Assembly (NCBI GenBank): GCA_022606135.1
Contig: JABYQN010000001.1
Coordinates: 3,348,001-3,412,000, forward strand
Direction: 5' to 3'
DNA from: Fomes fomentarius
Lineage: Eukaryota; Basidiomycota; Agaricomycetes; Polyporales; Polyporaceae
Length of the DNA: 64,000 nucleotides
A program made the translations under genes and the position numbers. The notes beneath the pieces were generated by a model. The model worked only from the letters and a program-made list of their open reading frames with translations. It searched no databases and was not told where the DNA came from. Below, piece by piece: positions 37,501 through 50,200 of this stretch. Each line of letters opens with the position of its first letter. Within the stretch, counting starts at the first letter, position 1.

Positions 37501-38812
37501 CACGCACCGACGACGTGACAATTATTGTATGTATGAGGATCGTCCGATAGAGGCCGGTGTCGCACAGCGGATTTGCCGCAATTACGACGACCGGGGTGGT
37601 ACTTGTTGTGTCTTCTAGTACGTTCTCGGCCGACCGCTCGTATTCGCACTCTCGGTGGAATTGGATGGCATGACTGCGCACGCGCGCCAATGAAATTCAG
37701 GCTTCAGCGCGAGCGGCGGGATCGGGACCCAGAAGGTGGTGTGATACCAAGACGGTGCTGGGATGACTCGCGCGCATCGAAATCCGAAATACCGAACGCA
37801 AAACGGCTGCTTGATTGCTGGGACGATTGCGCGCTTGAGCTTTGGGCGCAATCGTGGTGACCCTGTGGGCCAAGACGCCCAGGTATATGGATATCCTCCG
37901 ACATTAGGTTACAGTTGATATGGAGGAGCTAATACGGACATGCTTCTCCACAAACCTTCTGGCGACAGGGATGTGTGATGTGACGACGGCAGGGTAGAGG
38001 CTGGGTGACACGGGTAGATAGCGCGAGATCTCATTGAATGAGGATAAGAAGATTGCTGGAGGGGTTCGAGGATCTGCTCATCACGCGTGGATGACATTCA
38101 TGACATGGGTGTGCAATTTGCGGAAGGCGCTGAGCTACTACAGGGCACAGAGGGTGATGGCAGACATGCAGGATGGAACACGTATGGGCGAGGGGAGGAG
38201 GACATGATGTGCGAGGCCGGAAAAATGGGTGGAGCAGGGACACATGGGAAGTGATTCGTGATTGAGACTCGGAAAGAGAAGAGAGGGGGGATAGGAATAC
38301 AGGGACTGGAGCAGTGTATCGTGACAGAGGGTTCTGAGATAGTGTGTCTGAGAAGAGAAGGAAGAGGCTGTATTGGGCGGGGAAAACGGCTGAGGCGAGC
38401 CGTGATAAGACGGGATGCCCTGTATGGAGCGCGTCGGTCGGTAGGTGAACGGCGGCTGAAGGAGGCACGTTGATACGAGAAACCGGTGGGGACCACGTTT
38501 GAGAAAGGAGAACTGTCGCCTAGAACGCGCTGGAGAACAAAGAGATGAATGCAGGATGAACGTGCACAGGACTACATGCACCAGTAGGCGCGCGAAAACG
38601 GTGGAATGTGACATGGTCCGGAGATGCGTGACAGGACGGCCGGATGATGCCATGTATGGGAGAGAGATCGCCAAGGAGGGGGCGATCGGGGCGTCACAGG
38701 GCGTGACGATGGAGTCGAAAATATTGTTGTGGGATGCGAGTCATGTGTGATATTTTTGGGGAATGGGAGGATGGGCCCTTCACGGCCGTTTCACAGTAGT
38801 CCAAATGTTTCT
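28515..38812. other. Ten-kilobase gene-poor region
   Basis: No gene is supported in about 10.3 kb. The 28515-28990 stretch has a long open frame without motifs. On the minus strand, 29474-29076 encodes a single hydrophobic helix (LALGLGLGGILFLLQIGY) and could be an exon of a small membrane protein. Another hydrophobic stretch, GLIMAMVILIRRVLSR, lies on the minus strand near 32450. Otherwise the region holds simple repeats (29450-29480, 34818-34847, 35174-35205), a 10-bp hairpin near 29722-29755, a repeated CTTCCAAnTTCC-like tract near 35555-35600, and a purine-rich stretch at 38150-38720. I find no transposase, reverse transcriptase or terminal repeats. Confidence 0.45.
34818..34847 (+). repeat. 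TCCATC hexamer microsatellite
   Basis: Five near-perfect copies of the hexamer in tandem. On the minus strand it would read as alternating Glu/Met, but no gene model needs it. Confidence 0.85.
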
Positions 38813-38819
38813 TATATAA
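38813..38819 (+). promoter_or_regulatory. TATA box of the Ecl1-type gene
   Basis: TATATAA within CTTATATAAC lies about 75 bp upstream of the ATG at 38892 and is followed by a C-rich leader. Confidence 0.6.
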
Positions 38820-38891
38820 CCCCGCCCCCCGACGCCCTCCCAGGCCGACTATCCTACCTGCCCCCGCCTTTCTCTTCCCTCCGTCCCAATC

Positions 38892-40398
38892 ATGTACGAA
38901 GAAGTCTGCCTCCTCTGCGGCAGGCCTGTCCTCGCTGACGGGTAAGCTGTCTTTCCCTCAGCGGCCCGTCCCCCCGCGAACTCACAGTCTCTTCCGCAGC
39001 CGTGCATACTGCAGCGACGAATGCGAAAGCCTCGACGTCACTTCGCCTTCCATCTCAACAACCAGCAGCGCACAACCATCGCCGTTCTTGCATTCTACAA
39101 GCAATGCACCGGCCAACCTCGCCGAGGTGCCCGCCTTGCTCCCGTCCGCACTCGGCCGCCCCTTGGACACGCGCAGGACTCACCGTGTGCGTCACTCCGA
39201 GTCATCTTCGTCTAATTCCTCCACATCCTGGTCCGCACTTGAAGACGACGTCGACTACGACGACGAGGGTGTTCCCCAGGTGCTCTACGGCGCGAACACG
39301 GACGACGAGTACTATGCAATGAACCCCGACTACTTATCGCCGGACCCCTCCAAGCTGTCGCCCTCGTTTGCGACCTTCCAGCGCCAGAACGCGTCATCTC
39401 TCGCGTACGTCCGTCGCCCTTCCACCACCAACAACCGTTCCACGGTCCCCACTCTCCATCGTCGTACATCCTCGGTTTCCACCACGCCAGGTTCCGCCAT
39501 GTCGTCTAGTGTGCCCCAAGAGTGCCCGACTGAGGATGACATGTCCGACGTTCCCTCCGTTCCGGCGTCTTCCTCCTCAATCCGATCTGGTCGTCGTAGT
39601 GGGCGGAAGTCGGAGGGAATGGCCACACCTGCAACCGAGGATAGCGAGCGTGAAAAAGAAGACACTGTCACGGGAAAGAAGCGTCGGAACCGGGCGAGTC
39701 TCCCTGCCTATTTTTCTCTTCTGGTCTCCACCTCCTCTACCCCTCGTTCGCACAAAGGCCCTTCAGCGCTCTCTATGCTCTCGCGTTCCCTGCAGAGCTC
39801 TTCGTCTCCGCCGACTCCCCGCATTGCCCATCCTGTCGTAGACACTACCACGGCGTTTGCCCTGCCGCAGCCGGCGCGCGTTTCCAGGGCACAACCTCCG
39901 ACCACGGATGCAGTGCCTCGAGGACGCAGCAGAAGGCGTGATCCTGACCGGCGTTCGTCTTCCTCTCGCCGGTCGCCGAGCCGTTCTCCTCGTCCGCGCG
40001 CTCAGGCTCACCAGAGCGTTCAAGCCCGCGCTCGGCTGGACAGCATGGAGAAGGTCGCAGACTGGGTTGCACACAGCCCTGTGGTTGCCGCTGGGGTCCG
40101 CGCTGCCCGTCAGCTCGCTCAAAGGAGGAACAGCTCCCCGCCGCCGCTCCCGAAGTTTGAGAAGATGCATCTTCGTGACTCGGGCATCGAGTTCGACTCG
40201 GGCTACGTCAACAGTGCTGTCGAAGAGGATGATGACGAAGTTGAGATTGCTGTAGAAGACAACAGAAGGGGAAGGAGGCGCCCCAACGAGCTGGACCGCC
40301 TTCCCACTGGTGTCGAGCGCAACGCTCCTGGCTATGGGGGAGGTCGCACTGGTCTCCTGTCCCGCGAGCGTGGTAGGCCCGCCACTGTCAAGCGATGA
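38892..40398 (+). CDS. Ecl1-type zinc-binding protein with long disordered tail, 482 aa
   Basis: Exons 38892-38941 and 39000-40398 join across a 58-nt intron (GTAAGC..CCGCAG) in phase 2; total 1449 nt. The N-terminus, MYEEVCLLCGRPVLADG then RAYCSDECESLD, gives Cys6-x2-Cys9-x11-Cys21-x3-Cys25, the pattern of the Ecl1 family (PF12855), small fission- and budding-yeast proteins that extend chronological lifespan under starvation. That function is known for the yeast proteins and only inferred here. The intron splits the metal site between Cys9 and Cys21, which supports the model. The remaining 450 residues are Ser/Pro/Arg-rich and disordered, with an RS-type stretch near residue 320 (DRRSSSSRRSPSRSPRPRAQ), an acidic run EEDDDEVEI and an Arg-rich end. 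Yeast Ecl1 proteins are only about 80 residues, so the tail is the unusual part. Confidence 0.85.
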
Positions 40399-43300
40399 AA
40401 ATGACGATCGTCTCAGGTTTGATCCTACGACCGGACAACGACCGAACGACCAAAAGCATAATGACTGCATGAAGACAGTTTTCCATTCATCCATCCATCC
40501 GCATCATCCCCACTAGACGTGTCTCATCCTATTTGTTGCATCGCATTCGTCGTCGCTATCTCGTCTCGTCTCGCATTCATCGTTCGGTCGCATTCGTGAT
40601 ATTCAACTATCGTCATGTTCGCTCTCCTCGCTTTCCGTCCTGGGTCTTCTGCGCTTCCGCGCGGTCCCCCGTTTCAAAAGACAGCGGAGCCTCTGTCTGC
40701 GGTCGTCCAACGTCGAGCTAGTTCTCCGACGACGAGCACAGCCGCACACTTTCGCCTTTGCGGCTACGATCCTCCACGTCAATTCCTACCATCTTGTGTA
40801 TCTACTGCATCGGGTTCCGAGGGCTATCTACTCCCACCTTCGGGTCCCGCGCGTCTTGTTACCTCCAGCATATTCACCGGCATCCAACATCATCATTCAT
40901 CCGTCATCCGCATTTTCTATATCACTATCTATCACCGCTCACGCTGTCACTATTCCATGCCTACGAACAACAACACCGCTCTGAAAAACCCGCATCTGCT
41001 CGTACATACCTCTGTTATGTCTCTTCTAGTCCTCCGCATGTCATCATACTTCACATAAAACCTACTCATTGTTTGTCGCATACAGTTACGGTACTTGCAA
41101 TTCCTAGGTCCTGTCGGTTAGTTTAATCGGGGTGGCGCAAAAGTCACAAGCTTCTTTCGCACCATCCACACTTCGCACTTCTTGGTCGCTTGCATATATC
41201 AGGGGTTCGGCCGCTCGTCGTTTCGCGTTCGTCTGGCGAGTCTGCGCGCCGTGGCGTATATCGATTTGTGCCCTGTTTCTGTACCCTTCATTGCCACCTG
41301 GCACCAGCTGCTCTTTCACCAATGTAAACCCGAGATAAAATCTATCCATCTAGTCATGCGCATGCGTTACAGTATATACAACTTTCTCGTCACATGGTCT
41401 TTGTGTGTTCCCCGGCCGTTTGCGCGCGTTCCCCATCCTGATTTCTGATAGACTGTTGTGTATCTCTCGTCGTGCATGTATCCCATAGACTACATTGATA
41501 CAGCCCGCGTGGATGTTATGCATCATCAGAACCCGTACTCGCTGTGGATAAGATCCTCCTCGCGTTCGCCCGCGACTCATGAGCCATGCATCGTGGACGG
41601 CTCAGTGAACGGATTGGATGGCCATCACTGAAGGAAGGTGGCAGCTCATGTCGAAGGTCGAAGGTCGAGACCTCGAACACGGATCGCGACTCCCACCCGC
41701 TGCTACTACTGAGGTCCGAGGAGGCCTATCAATCACTTCGCTCAGGTACTGTTTTCGCACGATAATTCACTCAGTGTAGTAGCCACGGCCCACTGTAGCC
41801 GGCCAGAACGGGGCTAGTATGCCCCGCTGTCAACGCAGTATCACTAAGTAGGTACGTATCTGAGAAGTGTAGTATATACATCGAGCACTGGCAGGGTCGA
41901 TCAGATGCAGGCCCCCCCTCGCCTCACGAAGTGTGTGGCGATGGTAAGTTGTACATACATCATTTTAGTTCTCTCGTAAAATGAACGGCAGTAGTACTAC
42001 TAACGCTGGGACCGCGAAGTGGGCTAAGAGGGGCTTGGCCTGGCAGTGGCAGTGGCTTCGGGGCAGGGGCAATGGCATGGGAGGGCCGAGGCAAATGCAT
42101 ATGACAGGCACTGCGCGCATACTTACATCAGGCCCAGCTTCTAGCGTATGCAGCTGCGTCTGCGTCGACGTCGTTTGGATTCTGGAAGGGAACGAGGCGC
42201 CACAACCTACAACCAACAACCTACAGCTTCAGGGTGCCACTGTCTTCGGCCTGATGGCTTCAAAATCACTAAATATCATAATCATAGCCCTCACATTGCG
42301 ACTAGGCCAGGTGAGGTGCTGCGCAGCCGAGGCTGACAGCTGACTTTGTGCGCGGGGTGGTGGCAGCGATAGTGTTCGCCCGTTGAACGTCCATCTGACT
42401 GGGATTAGTGCGCATCGTGGTCACTTTCGGCGTCGAGCGGTTCAAGCTCTCGCGTCCGAGGCTGCGGGACGCCTCCCGCGTGAGCTATCTGAAGGAACAT
42501 GGGCAGGGATCTGTACCTCAGAGTTGGAGGGGATATGAATGCATGAATTACAACCGTGGAGCTGACGTCCGACACTCCTGGGGTCAGCGTCATAGTACTG
42601 AGGTCTTTACATATATGCAAAGGAATACGGCCGTAGCGTCGACGTGAATGCGCGAGCGCATGTGTATACATACCATGTGCGCGCACTCCACGGCTGGGCA
42701 TGCATGCGCTTTTCAAGCCGGGTTTGACGGATCACGACGCTCGGGCTGGGAGGTTTTCCAGCATATTTGGATACATGGGACCCCTTCCACAATTTTCGCC
42801 GGTCACGGTCTGTCAGGAAATGAAAAAGCTGGTTGAGTATGAGTCTAGAGGTCGCTCACCGATGACGACAAACTAGGTGATGATGGGCGTTATGTGAGGT
42901 CGTAACTTACGTCCCTTGGAACCCGTGCGGGATGGGCTCGGCAGAGCGTGGAAGTGAGCAGCCCGGCGGAACGGGGCGGAACACGAAGCCTAAACCCAAA
43001 GGTCGCCACTTTCAGGCCATGTGAGGCCTTGTTCTGATTCCAATATCCGAGCTCCCAAATTCCCGAATCCCAGCCCCGACACACTCTCTACAGCCCCTGC
43101 GGTTGTGGCTGCGACTGGCCGCGGCTGGCCCACAACACTAGAATATGGAATAGCCTTTGGATTCTGCGTCGTGTGAGAGTGAGAACGAAGAAGGTCGGCG
43201 AAGCGCATGCGTACGCATAGCTAGAAGTTACTCACATGCATCGAACATGGGAAGCGGCGGCAATGTGATTTACGTATAGCAGAGGGATGTAGCCTAAGCC

Positions 43301-45686
43301 CTATAGTCACGGCGGGCGGGGAACTTGGGGTGTATTCCTGGCGCGCCCATGTCCGTGTCCGGGGTCGTTCAGAAGAGGCTATAGAGCGTGAACGCGGAGG
43401 ATGAGGTCTTTGGCGATCGCGAAATGGGTCCTGTGATGATTGGATTCGAATGTCAGTGAGTTTGCTGGTTGCGTCATCAGCGAACATCGCAAGAAGTGGT
43501 ACGTGATACGTACCGTAATCACGTCTGCATGTATCTATCGACAATCCGAAGCACGTATCCGTGTTGCCTCCGAGTCCGAGCCTCCGTCCGCGTCATCTCC
43601 CTCCGCTCCGACGGATTGTCACACCACGGACGGGGAGTCGGCGGCACGGCACTGGCTGGGCCACGGATTCGTCGTACCCAGGACACAACAGCACTGCGAA
43701 TCGCACCGGATAATGGCGCAAGCGGCGTGACAGTTTCCGTCGAACCCTGACTCGGACGCGCTGAGGAATATTGTGCACGAATGGCGCAAGGTCGTCCGCG
43801 CCGAGCGCTATGATCCTGGATTTCTGAGGTCATCCGCGCCGGAGCGCGCACCTCACCAAACGAGTCGCCATGAAATTTGCGTTTCATTGTGGAGAAGTTG
43901 GAACAAGGGCATGGGTACCGTCAAGAGACTCGTGGGTGACCGTGACTCTCCTGTCACGAGCCGCTGGTTCAGGCCTGAATCTTGCTTACGTCACATTGAT
44001 GCCTACTTAGACAGGGCGTTCATTCAGTACTTACTGAGCTTCTTCAACGTAGTGACTTTCCTTGAAGAGAGGCTTGTGATACGAGACCAGTCACATTCAC
44101 TGAATTAGGCTGTTCTATGGGCCATTGTCTTGACAGCTTACGACTTGATGCGATTCCTGCAAGACCCTGCATGGGCGGGATTGTGCGCCTTAGCGCCGCG
44201 GGAGATATCTGTCCGGGCGGAGGTGGTGGTGCTGGATTTAGAGCGGATTTCGTTTCAAGATCGAGACTCGGTGAAGTGTTACTGACCGCTTCGAAAAGCC
44301 TTCAATGCAATGAATGTTGGGACTCGGGGGCGCTGCGGCAGAACGTCGACAGTGAATGCCACTAGTGTATGGATCGTAATGTCACTCACCAGTACGCCAA
44401 GACATTAGAGAGTTTGTGGCTTGTGGCTGAGGGCCTGAGGCTCAGCTGAGCTTTGCGCCCAGGCACAACGAGCTGTCAAAATCCCAAGTAAAATATTGTT
44501 CCTAGGATATAGAACGGTGCTGACGGCACGGTGGATCACTTCTGAACTGTGAGCACCCGGCCGGGACGAGGTCCTACTTCCAGGCCGACTCGAAAGGTCG
44601 AGTCCATCGAGCCAGATTGCAGGCGTGACTACGAAGGCCGGAGGGTATATTTTCAGCCTCCGAGGTCGGGACGCGGGGGAAGCAAGTACACTTTGCATGC
44701 TGCATCTTGAGAGAATCGAGCGCGATGGCGATGACCACGAGAACGCCGGGCCACACGCACGGGTCTGGCCACGCACTGGTCTTGGAAGAGGGGGTCATGT
44801 AGGATAGAATCGCGGGCAACTTGTAGACAGCACCCGGGAGAGTGATCAGGAGGTGATCGGGCTTCCAAGTCTAAAATGCGGGGAAGCGGCGCAAGTGGTG
44901 CAAAGGAATGCGGGGGTTTGATCTCAATGAAGGGACTGGGAATGCCAGTGTTATTAATGAACATAGGATATACACGTCGCGGCATGAGCCCCTAAGGTCA
45001 TCAAATAACAGTCGATCACGCACCTTCTCCATATCCAAGGGTCCACGCTGCCGTGAAGAAACGTCTGAGGCTCTTTCCCGCGTTAATAGGAGTAGCGCAG
45101 TACTCCAGGTAAGGTTGGGGGTGTCCGACTGCGAGCGCATCCGTTTGGGAGCGAGCATCGTGAACCCTTCTATGTAGCGCTGATAGTGAAGCATCGTTCG
45201 GTGTGGATGACGGCAACGAGCGGTATATAAGACTGCAGGTGACGTTATGACCGTGAACCCCCGAGGCCGCTGACCTCGTCCGAACTTTGCTGCTCCTACA
45301 CACACCGACCCGGCCAGTCCGCAGGCAGTGAATCGATGGGGTTGATGACACACCTCGTTATGCTTGTGGCGTAGTAGGTGAGCCTGAATGGAAGGCGCAG
45401 CAACTTGACTCCTCCTATGGTGAATGCTTTTCCAACGGGTAAAGCCCCCGTGCATCCGTACCGTCCGAGGGCTCTGGATCAACCGTGCCGAGCTGGGGTT
45501 GTGCTACATAGCCTTCACCCTCTTCTCGAACGTAGGATTGCCGCGCGAACGCCGTCTTTGAACCACGTATCGAGAAGCTGCATTCATTCATATCGCACTG
45601 TAGAGACACATAATTCCACATAATCCGGCTAACTCTGGGCCGACAGGAAAGACTCCGCAGGTGTACCCTCTCCAGAAGCGTAGGAG
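40399..45686. other. Long intergenic region, no gene supported
   Basis: About 5.3 kb. The first 700 bp are C/T-rich and probably hold the 3'UTR of the Ecl1-type gene. An orphan TATATAAG lies at 45218-45225 with no convincing open frame after it. Short open frames throughout lack motifs and splice support. Confidence 0.4.
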
Positions 45687-46262
45687 ATGTCGTCGACATT
45701 CATGATGCCACCTTCTGAATCCCAAGCAGTCCAAACACCAGGAGACACGGCGGCGCGGGAGTCGAAAGCGGTGCCGAAGAGCTCAAAGTCGTCATCGCCT
45801 CATACAAGGGTAAGTCCTACCCACTGCGACCGAGGTTTCTTTTGTCCATAACGCTTGCGGCCATATGCTGGAGGAGTGGGTACCGACGGAGGTCAAGGTT
45901 CCAAAGAGAGCTTCGACGAACGGAGAAGATAGCACGATGTCCAAATTTCGCTTTACTGGAACAGACGGAATGAGGCCTCGTGGTGAAGACGGCTATAACG
46001 TCGATAGGCCTGCTGCTTGGTGTGCGGACTCGGAGGCTGTTCTCGCTGCTACTTTTGCGCGTTTTGGAGCGCTGCGCGGCCATGTTCGCTCTTCGCGCCC
46101 GCAAATAAGCCATCGAATTCCGCTGACAGGCCGTAGGCCGTGCGGACAGCAGGTCGACAGAGGGCTGCTGGTGTGGTGTTCTTGCCTCTGCATCAACTCC
46201 CGCCAGGCCGGATAGGCATGGCTGCAATCGATGGATCTTCTGACACGAGGAAAGAGGATCAA
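45687..46262 (+). CDS. Weak candidate gene, exons uncertain
   Basis: ATG 45687 opens MSSTFMMPPSESQAVQTPGD, which continues in frame to PKSSKSSSPHTR and a good GTAAGT donor at 45810. A following acceptor near 45889 would join in frame to VKVPKRASTNGEDSTMSKFR and FTGTDGMRPRGEDGYNVDRP, stopping near 46215. Another short frame starting MAAIDGSSDTRKEDQL follows at 46218. The composition is protein-like but I recognise no domain. It may be a small disordered protein, or a remnant. Confidence 0.25.
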
Positions 46263-47276
46263 TTAGTAAGTATCCCTGCGTAAGCTACACTGCTCACTAC
46301 GTGTTGTAAATGGGCGACCTGGGTCGGTGTGGCCCCCAGGCATAGTCACAAATAGAGGTCATGTCGGGAATCCTGCTGAGGCTGAGTAAGACGTATAAAT
46401 ACTACATAACTATCCATTCAAATGTGCAAATCGTACCTCATATATTGATCGACAAGCGGAACGTGTTTGAGGATGATTGTGGAGGTCGATAACGCTTAGG
46501 AGATGAGGGAAACATGGTTGGCTCGGGCCGTATCGTTGCACCCGCACTGATGTCGTTGCACGCATCTGGGCCCGCAGAGATGTCTTCTGACTTGCAATCA
46601 ATATATTTGGGTGCTTTGGACAACGAGGCTTTGCAAAAAAAAGAGAGAGCGGGAAGCGACACATGGTAGGAAGGAGAGAGACGCGTGGCGGGCGACGGCG
46701 AGCACGACCATGCTCTCTTCCGACTCTCATCTCGACCTCGACTGATCCGACGACCATCGCTGTCTACTCCTTGCGATTGGGCTCTGCTCGCCGCCATTCG
46801 CCCAATACATCTTCACCATTGATTCACGCACCATCCCCAATCCAGCGCGGGTCAGCGAACCGCACCAGACCCCAGCTCTGGAATCCGACCAAGCCTCTCT
46901 CCATTCCGCCTTCGCCTCGTCTCCGACGTCCACAGCACGCACAACCACACATCTTGCCTCGACGAGGACAGTCCCGCACACCCGCACACGCTCTGAGCTC
47001 GAACTCGAAGAGGGCGACGCCCACTCGCCCGAGTACCCGGCCTCTGCTTCTCTCTCCTCCTCTTTGTCCTATCTCCACCCGTCTGCTGGTCTTCTCCAGT
47101 CCTCGCCTCCACCGAGCCGCACGCTTGACCCAGACCCGGAGCCCCTCCGCTCCCGCAAGAGACAAAGAGTCGATAGCCGCACGAGCTCTCCCTCGCGTGC
47201 ACCCATCGACCGCGCCTTGATCCCCACTGATTCTCCGTCTGCTTCCTCTCCCGCTCCTGTCGAACGTATCGCTACT
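46263..47276 (+). promoter_or_regulatory. Upstream region of the WDR26 gene with an open frame lacking ATG
   Basis: TATAAATA lies at about 46391-46398. From 46746 to 47276 the frame of the downstream gene is open for 177 codons without any ATG and reads like protein (SELELEEGDAHSPEYPAS, then LSYLHPSAGLLQSSPPPSRT). An ATG in the same frame at 46710 is followed after 11 codons by TGA (46743-46745). The stretch may be true N-terminal coding sequence reached by a missed exon or a non-ATG start, or a long leader with an upstream short frame. Confidence 0.45.
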
Positions 47277-50200
47277 ATGAGGCTCTCAGACAGCGACAGA
47301 GACTCCGCCCTGTCAGTCTCACTAGACTCACACCCCGAGGCCGGCCCTTCGTCTGCTGCGGGCCCTTCGAATGGTCACAAGGCAGGCACAGCTAAGACCA
47401 ATGGCTTTACGAACGGCTCATTGAAATATTCACCATTGGATGGGCTGGACGGCCACGCAGCGGAGAAGTACAGGTCCTCTGTCGCAAGAGTTTCACTGCC
47501 GGGGAGGACGTTGTATGACGACTCGTTCGTTGATAGAGAGGAGTTTGTTCGGTTGGTGATCCAGAGTCTACGGGATGTCGGTTACATGTGAGTACCATCT
47601 TCTATCTTTACCATGCTTGGCCCTCGTTCCCATTCGTCTCCCGACGCACCCTCTTTTTCTCTCTTCCCCTCCCTTTACCTGCAAGGTTTGCAGCGTGCAT
47701 CTCATTCATTCTGGGGCATGATACTATGATGCTGCTCGTTATGTCGTCGGTCCTTGCTTAGGTTCCTAACTGCGATCAAGGGAGGGCGGCGGCTTGCCTA
47801 TTACACACTGCTTGTATCACAAGCTATCTGCGTGACGGGGATGTAGGCAGTGTGTAGAGATGTCTGTATCATGTGGCGCATCGTCGCACCATGAACATTG
47901 GACGGAGCGTTACACAAGGGTTTGTCTCAGTATCTGATGGTACTATCCAATACGGAGAGGGATGTGTTCGCTTGAATTGTACCGTTAGTTTCCCCAATCA
48001 CACACTGACATTTGTGCAGGGAATCCGCGTCCACATTGGAAGCAGAGTCTGGTTATATCATGGAGACACCAGAAGTCGCCGAGTTCCGGAGGTGTATCCT
48101 TGATGCATCATGGGACTCTGCTGAGGCAGCACTCATGCGACTCGGTGTTACGGAGGGCGAGGGGCTATGGGTAAGCACTATTCCGATTCTCGAAGATCTA
48201 TCTACCTAACGCGCCACTAGGATGCCAAGTTCCTCATCGCAAAGCAGAAATACCTTGAATATCTTGAGGCAAGGAAGACGACTGCAGCATTGCAGGTACT
48301 CCGCAACGAGCTCGCGCCTCTCAATCCAGAACTTGACCACCTACATGCTCTATCAAGGTTCGTCTGTCCTCGTTTGAGCGAATGCCCGAAACCTCGCATT
48401 GATATCGACACCTTTTCAAGTCTTATGATGTGCTCAGACCCTGTAGATATACGACAACAAGCCGGCTGGGATGGTGCAGGTGGCACATCACGACGACGGC
48501 TTTTAATGGACCTTCAACGTAAGTTGGTGCTCGTCTCAATACTGATTGGTTCTGACCCATACATCACAGAGTACATCCCTTCATCCGTAATGATTCCTCA
48601 ACGTCGATTCGCTACTCTGCTTGAGCAGGCACGGGCATATCAGCAGAGCCGGTGTCTCTACCACAACGTGTCGCCGAAGGATCGGTCCTACTCATTATAC
48701 ACCGACCACCTCTGCGACCGCGACGCGTTCCCGCGTGTAACGACGACGATACTGCAAGTGCATACCGATGAGGTATGGAACTTGGAGTGGAGTCACAGTG
48801 GCCGATATCTTGCGACTGCGAGCAAAGATAAGTCAGCCATCATCTGGCGTGTCGAGGTGGGTCGGCTTCGTGTGGTAAGGCAAGTGATTGCGCTGAATCG
48901 GTGTGTTCTGGTAGCTCGACAAAGGTCCACTGTCAAGAGGGTATGCGCCGGAGTTCATCCTACGTGATCACCCATACTCTGTGGGTTGTGTGGCATGGTC
49001 ATTGGACGACTCAATACTTCTCACGGCCGCGGAGCATTTCATCAAACTATGGAATACACGAGTCAGTTGCATTCGCATTCAACGTCAGTGGGTGTGGTGC
49101 TTGCTTACATGTGTCGCCTTGCTTCTAGACAGGCTTGTGTATCCGAGTCCTCGATCAACACACCGACGTTGTCACTGCACTCGCATGGCTTCCCGATGGT
49201 TCGGGATTCATCTCGGGTGGACTAGATAAGAAGATCATCTTATGGGTACGGTCTTGTTTTCTGTCAAATGACAGGCTAGCTCATGCTGACACCGACGCTG
49301 TTCCGTTACTCACTCTAGGACGCCGACGGGAAATTGCGGGATACGTGGCACCGGATTCCCATACGGGTAACAGACCTGATGGTCACTCCGGACTTCACCC
49401 GGCTCGTAGCAGTGGGCATGTACGATGTACCGTCTATCCCACTCGGCTCGAATCCACAAGAAGCGGCGGGGGCACCACAGGCCTCGGGTCCTGGTGCGAA
49501 CGGAGGGGCGAGTGCGAACAAGAGTTCATCGGAGACCCGAATCATGATCTACGATCTGAGCACGAAGCAACCTGAGTCGTACGTGTTGAATATGGATATG
49601 TGCAATGACAGGGAACTGATTGGTTCGAGTGTGTCTGTTGAATTTGCAGGTCAATACGTCTTGAAGGCGAGCTGACGAGTGTGAAGATATCTGCTGACTC
49701 ACAGTACGCACTCATCAACCGTGCGTCCGAGAACGGGCCACAAGCTGTACGTGTACAATCTTTTCGCTCCCCTAGAACCTCACCAGGTAGCTTGCGGCCT
49801 GCGTGGAAAAATACACACACAGCGTGCTCACATCGTGGTGATCCCACAGGAGATTCAGCTGCTGGATCTGACCACGGAGCAGATCGTGCGTAAGTACTCA
49901 GGACACAACCAGTCGAAGCATGTCATCCGGAGCTGCTTTGGCGGGGTTGAGGGCAACTTCATCGTCAGTGGGAGCGAAGGTACGTCCCCAGCTACTTGCT
50001 TGTGAACCTGTAGAGCTCATCATGTTGTTCTTTCCACCCTATTTCACGCTGTCTCATGTTCTATGTCCGACTACTGTTCCCATTCCCGTCGCGTCCCTGC
50101 CGATGGCATCCGACCTCGACATGGGGACACCGACAGATGGGAATGTATATATCTGGCACCGCGACACCGGCGCGCTGCTGGAGGTACTCTCGGGGCACGG

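Noticed and set aside
38031..38674. Three overlapping minus-strand open frames of 132-178 codons
   Set aside because: All three frames are open because of pyrimidine bias on that strand; the peptides are low-complexity Ser/Pro/Leu/His.
28515..38812. Transposon or retroelement filling the gene-poor region
   Set aside because: I searched by eye for reverse transcriptase, transposase and helicase motifs and for long terminal repeats and found none.
39763..40494. 243-codon minus-strand open frame
   Set aside because: Antisense to the Ecl1-type gene and without motifs.
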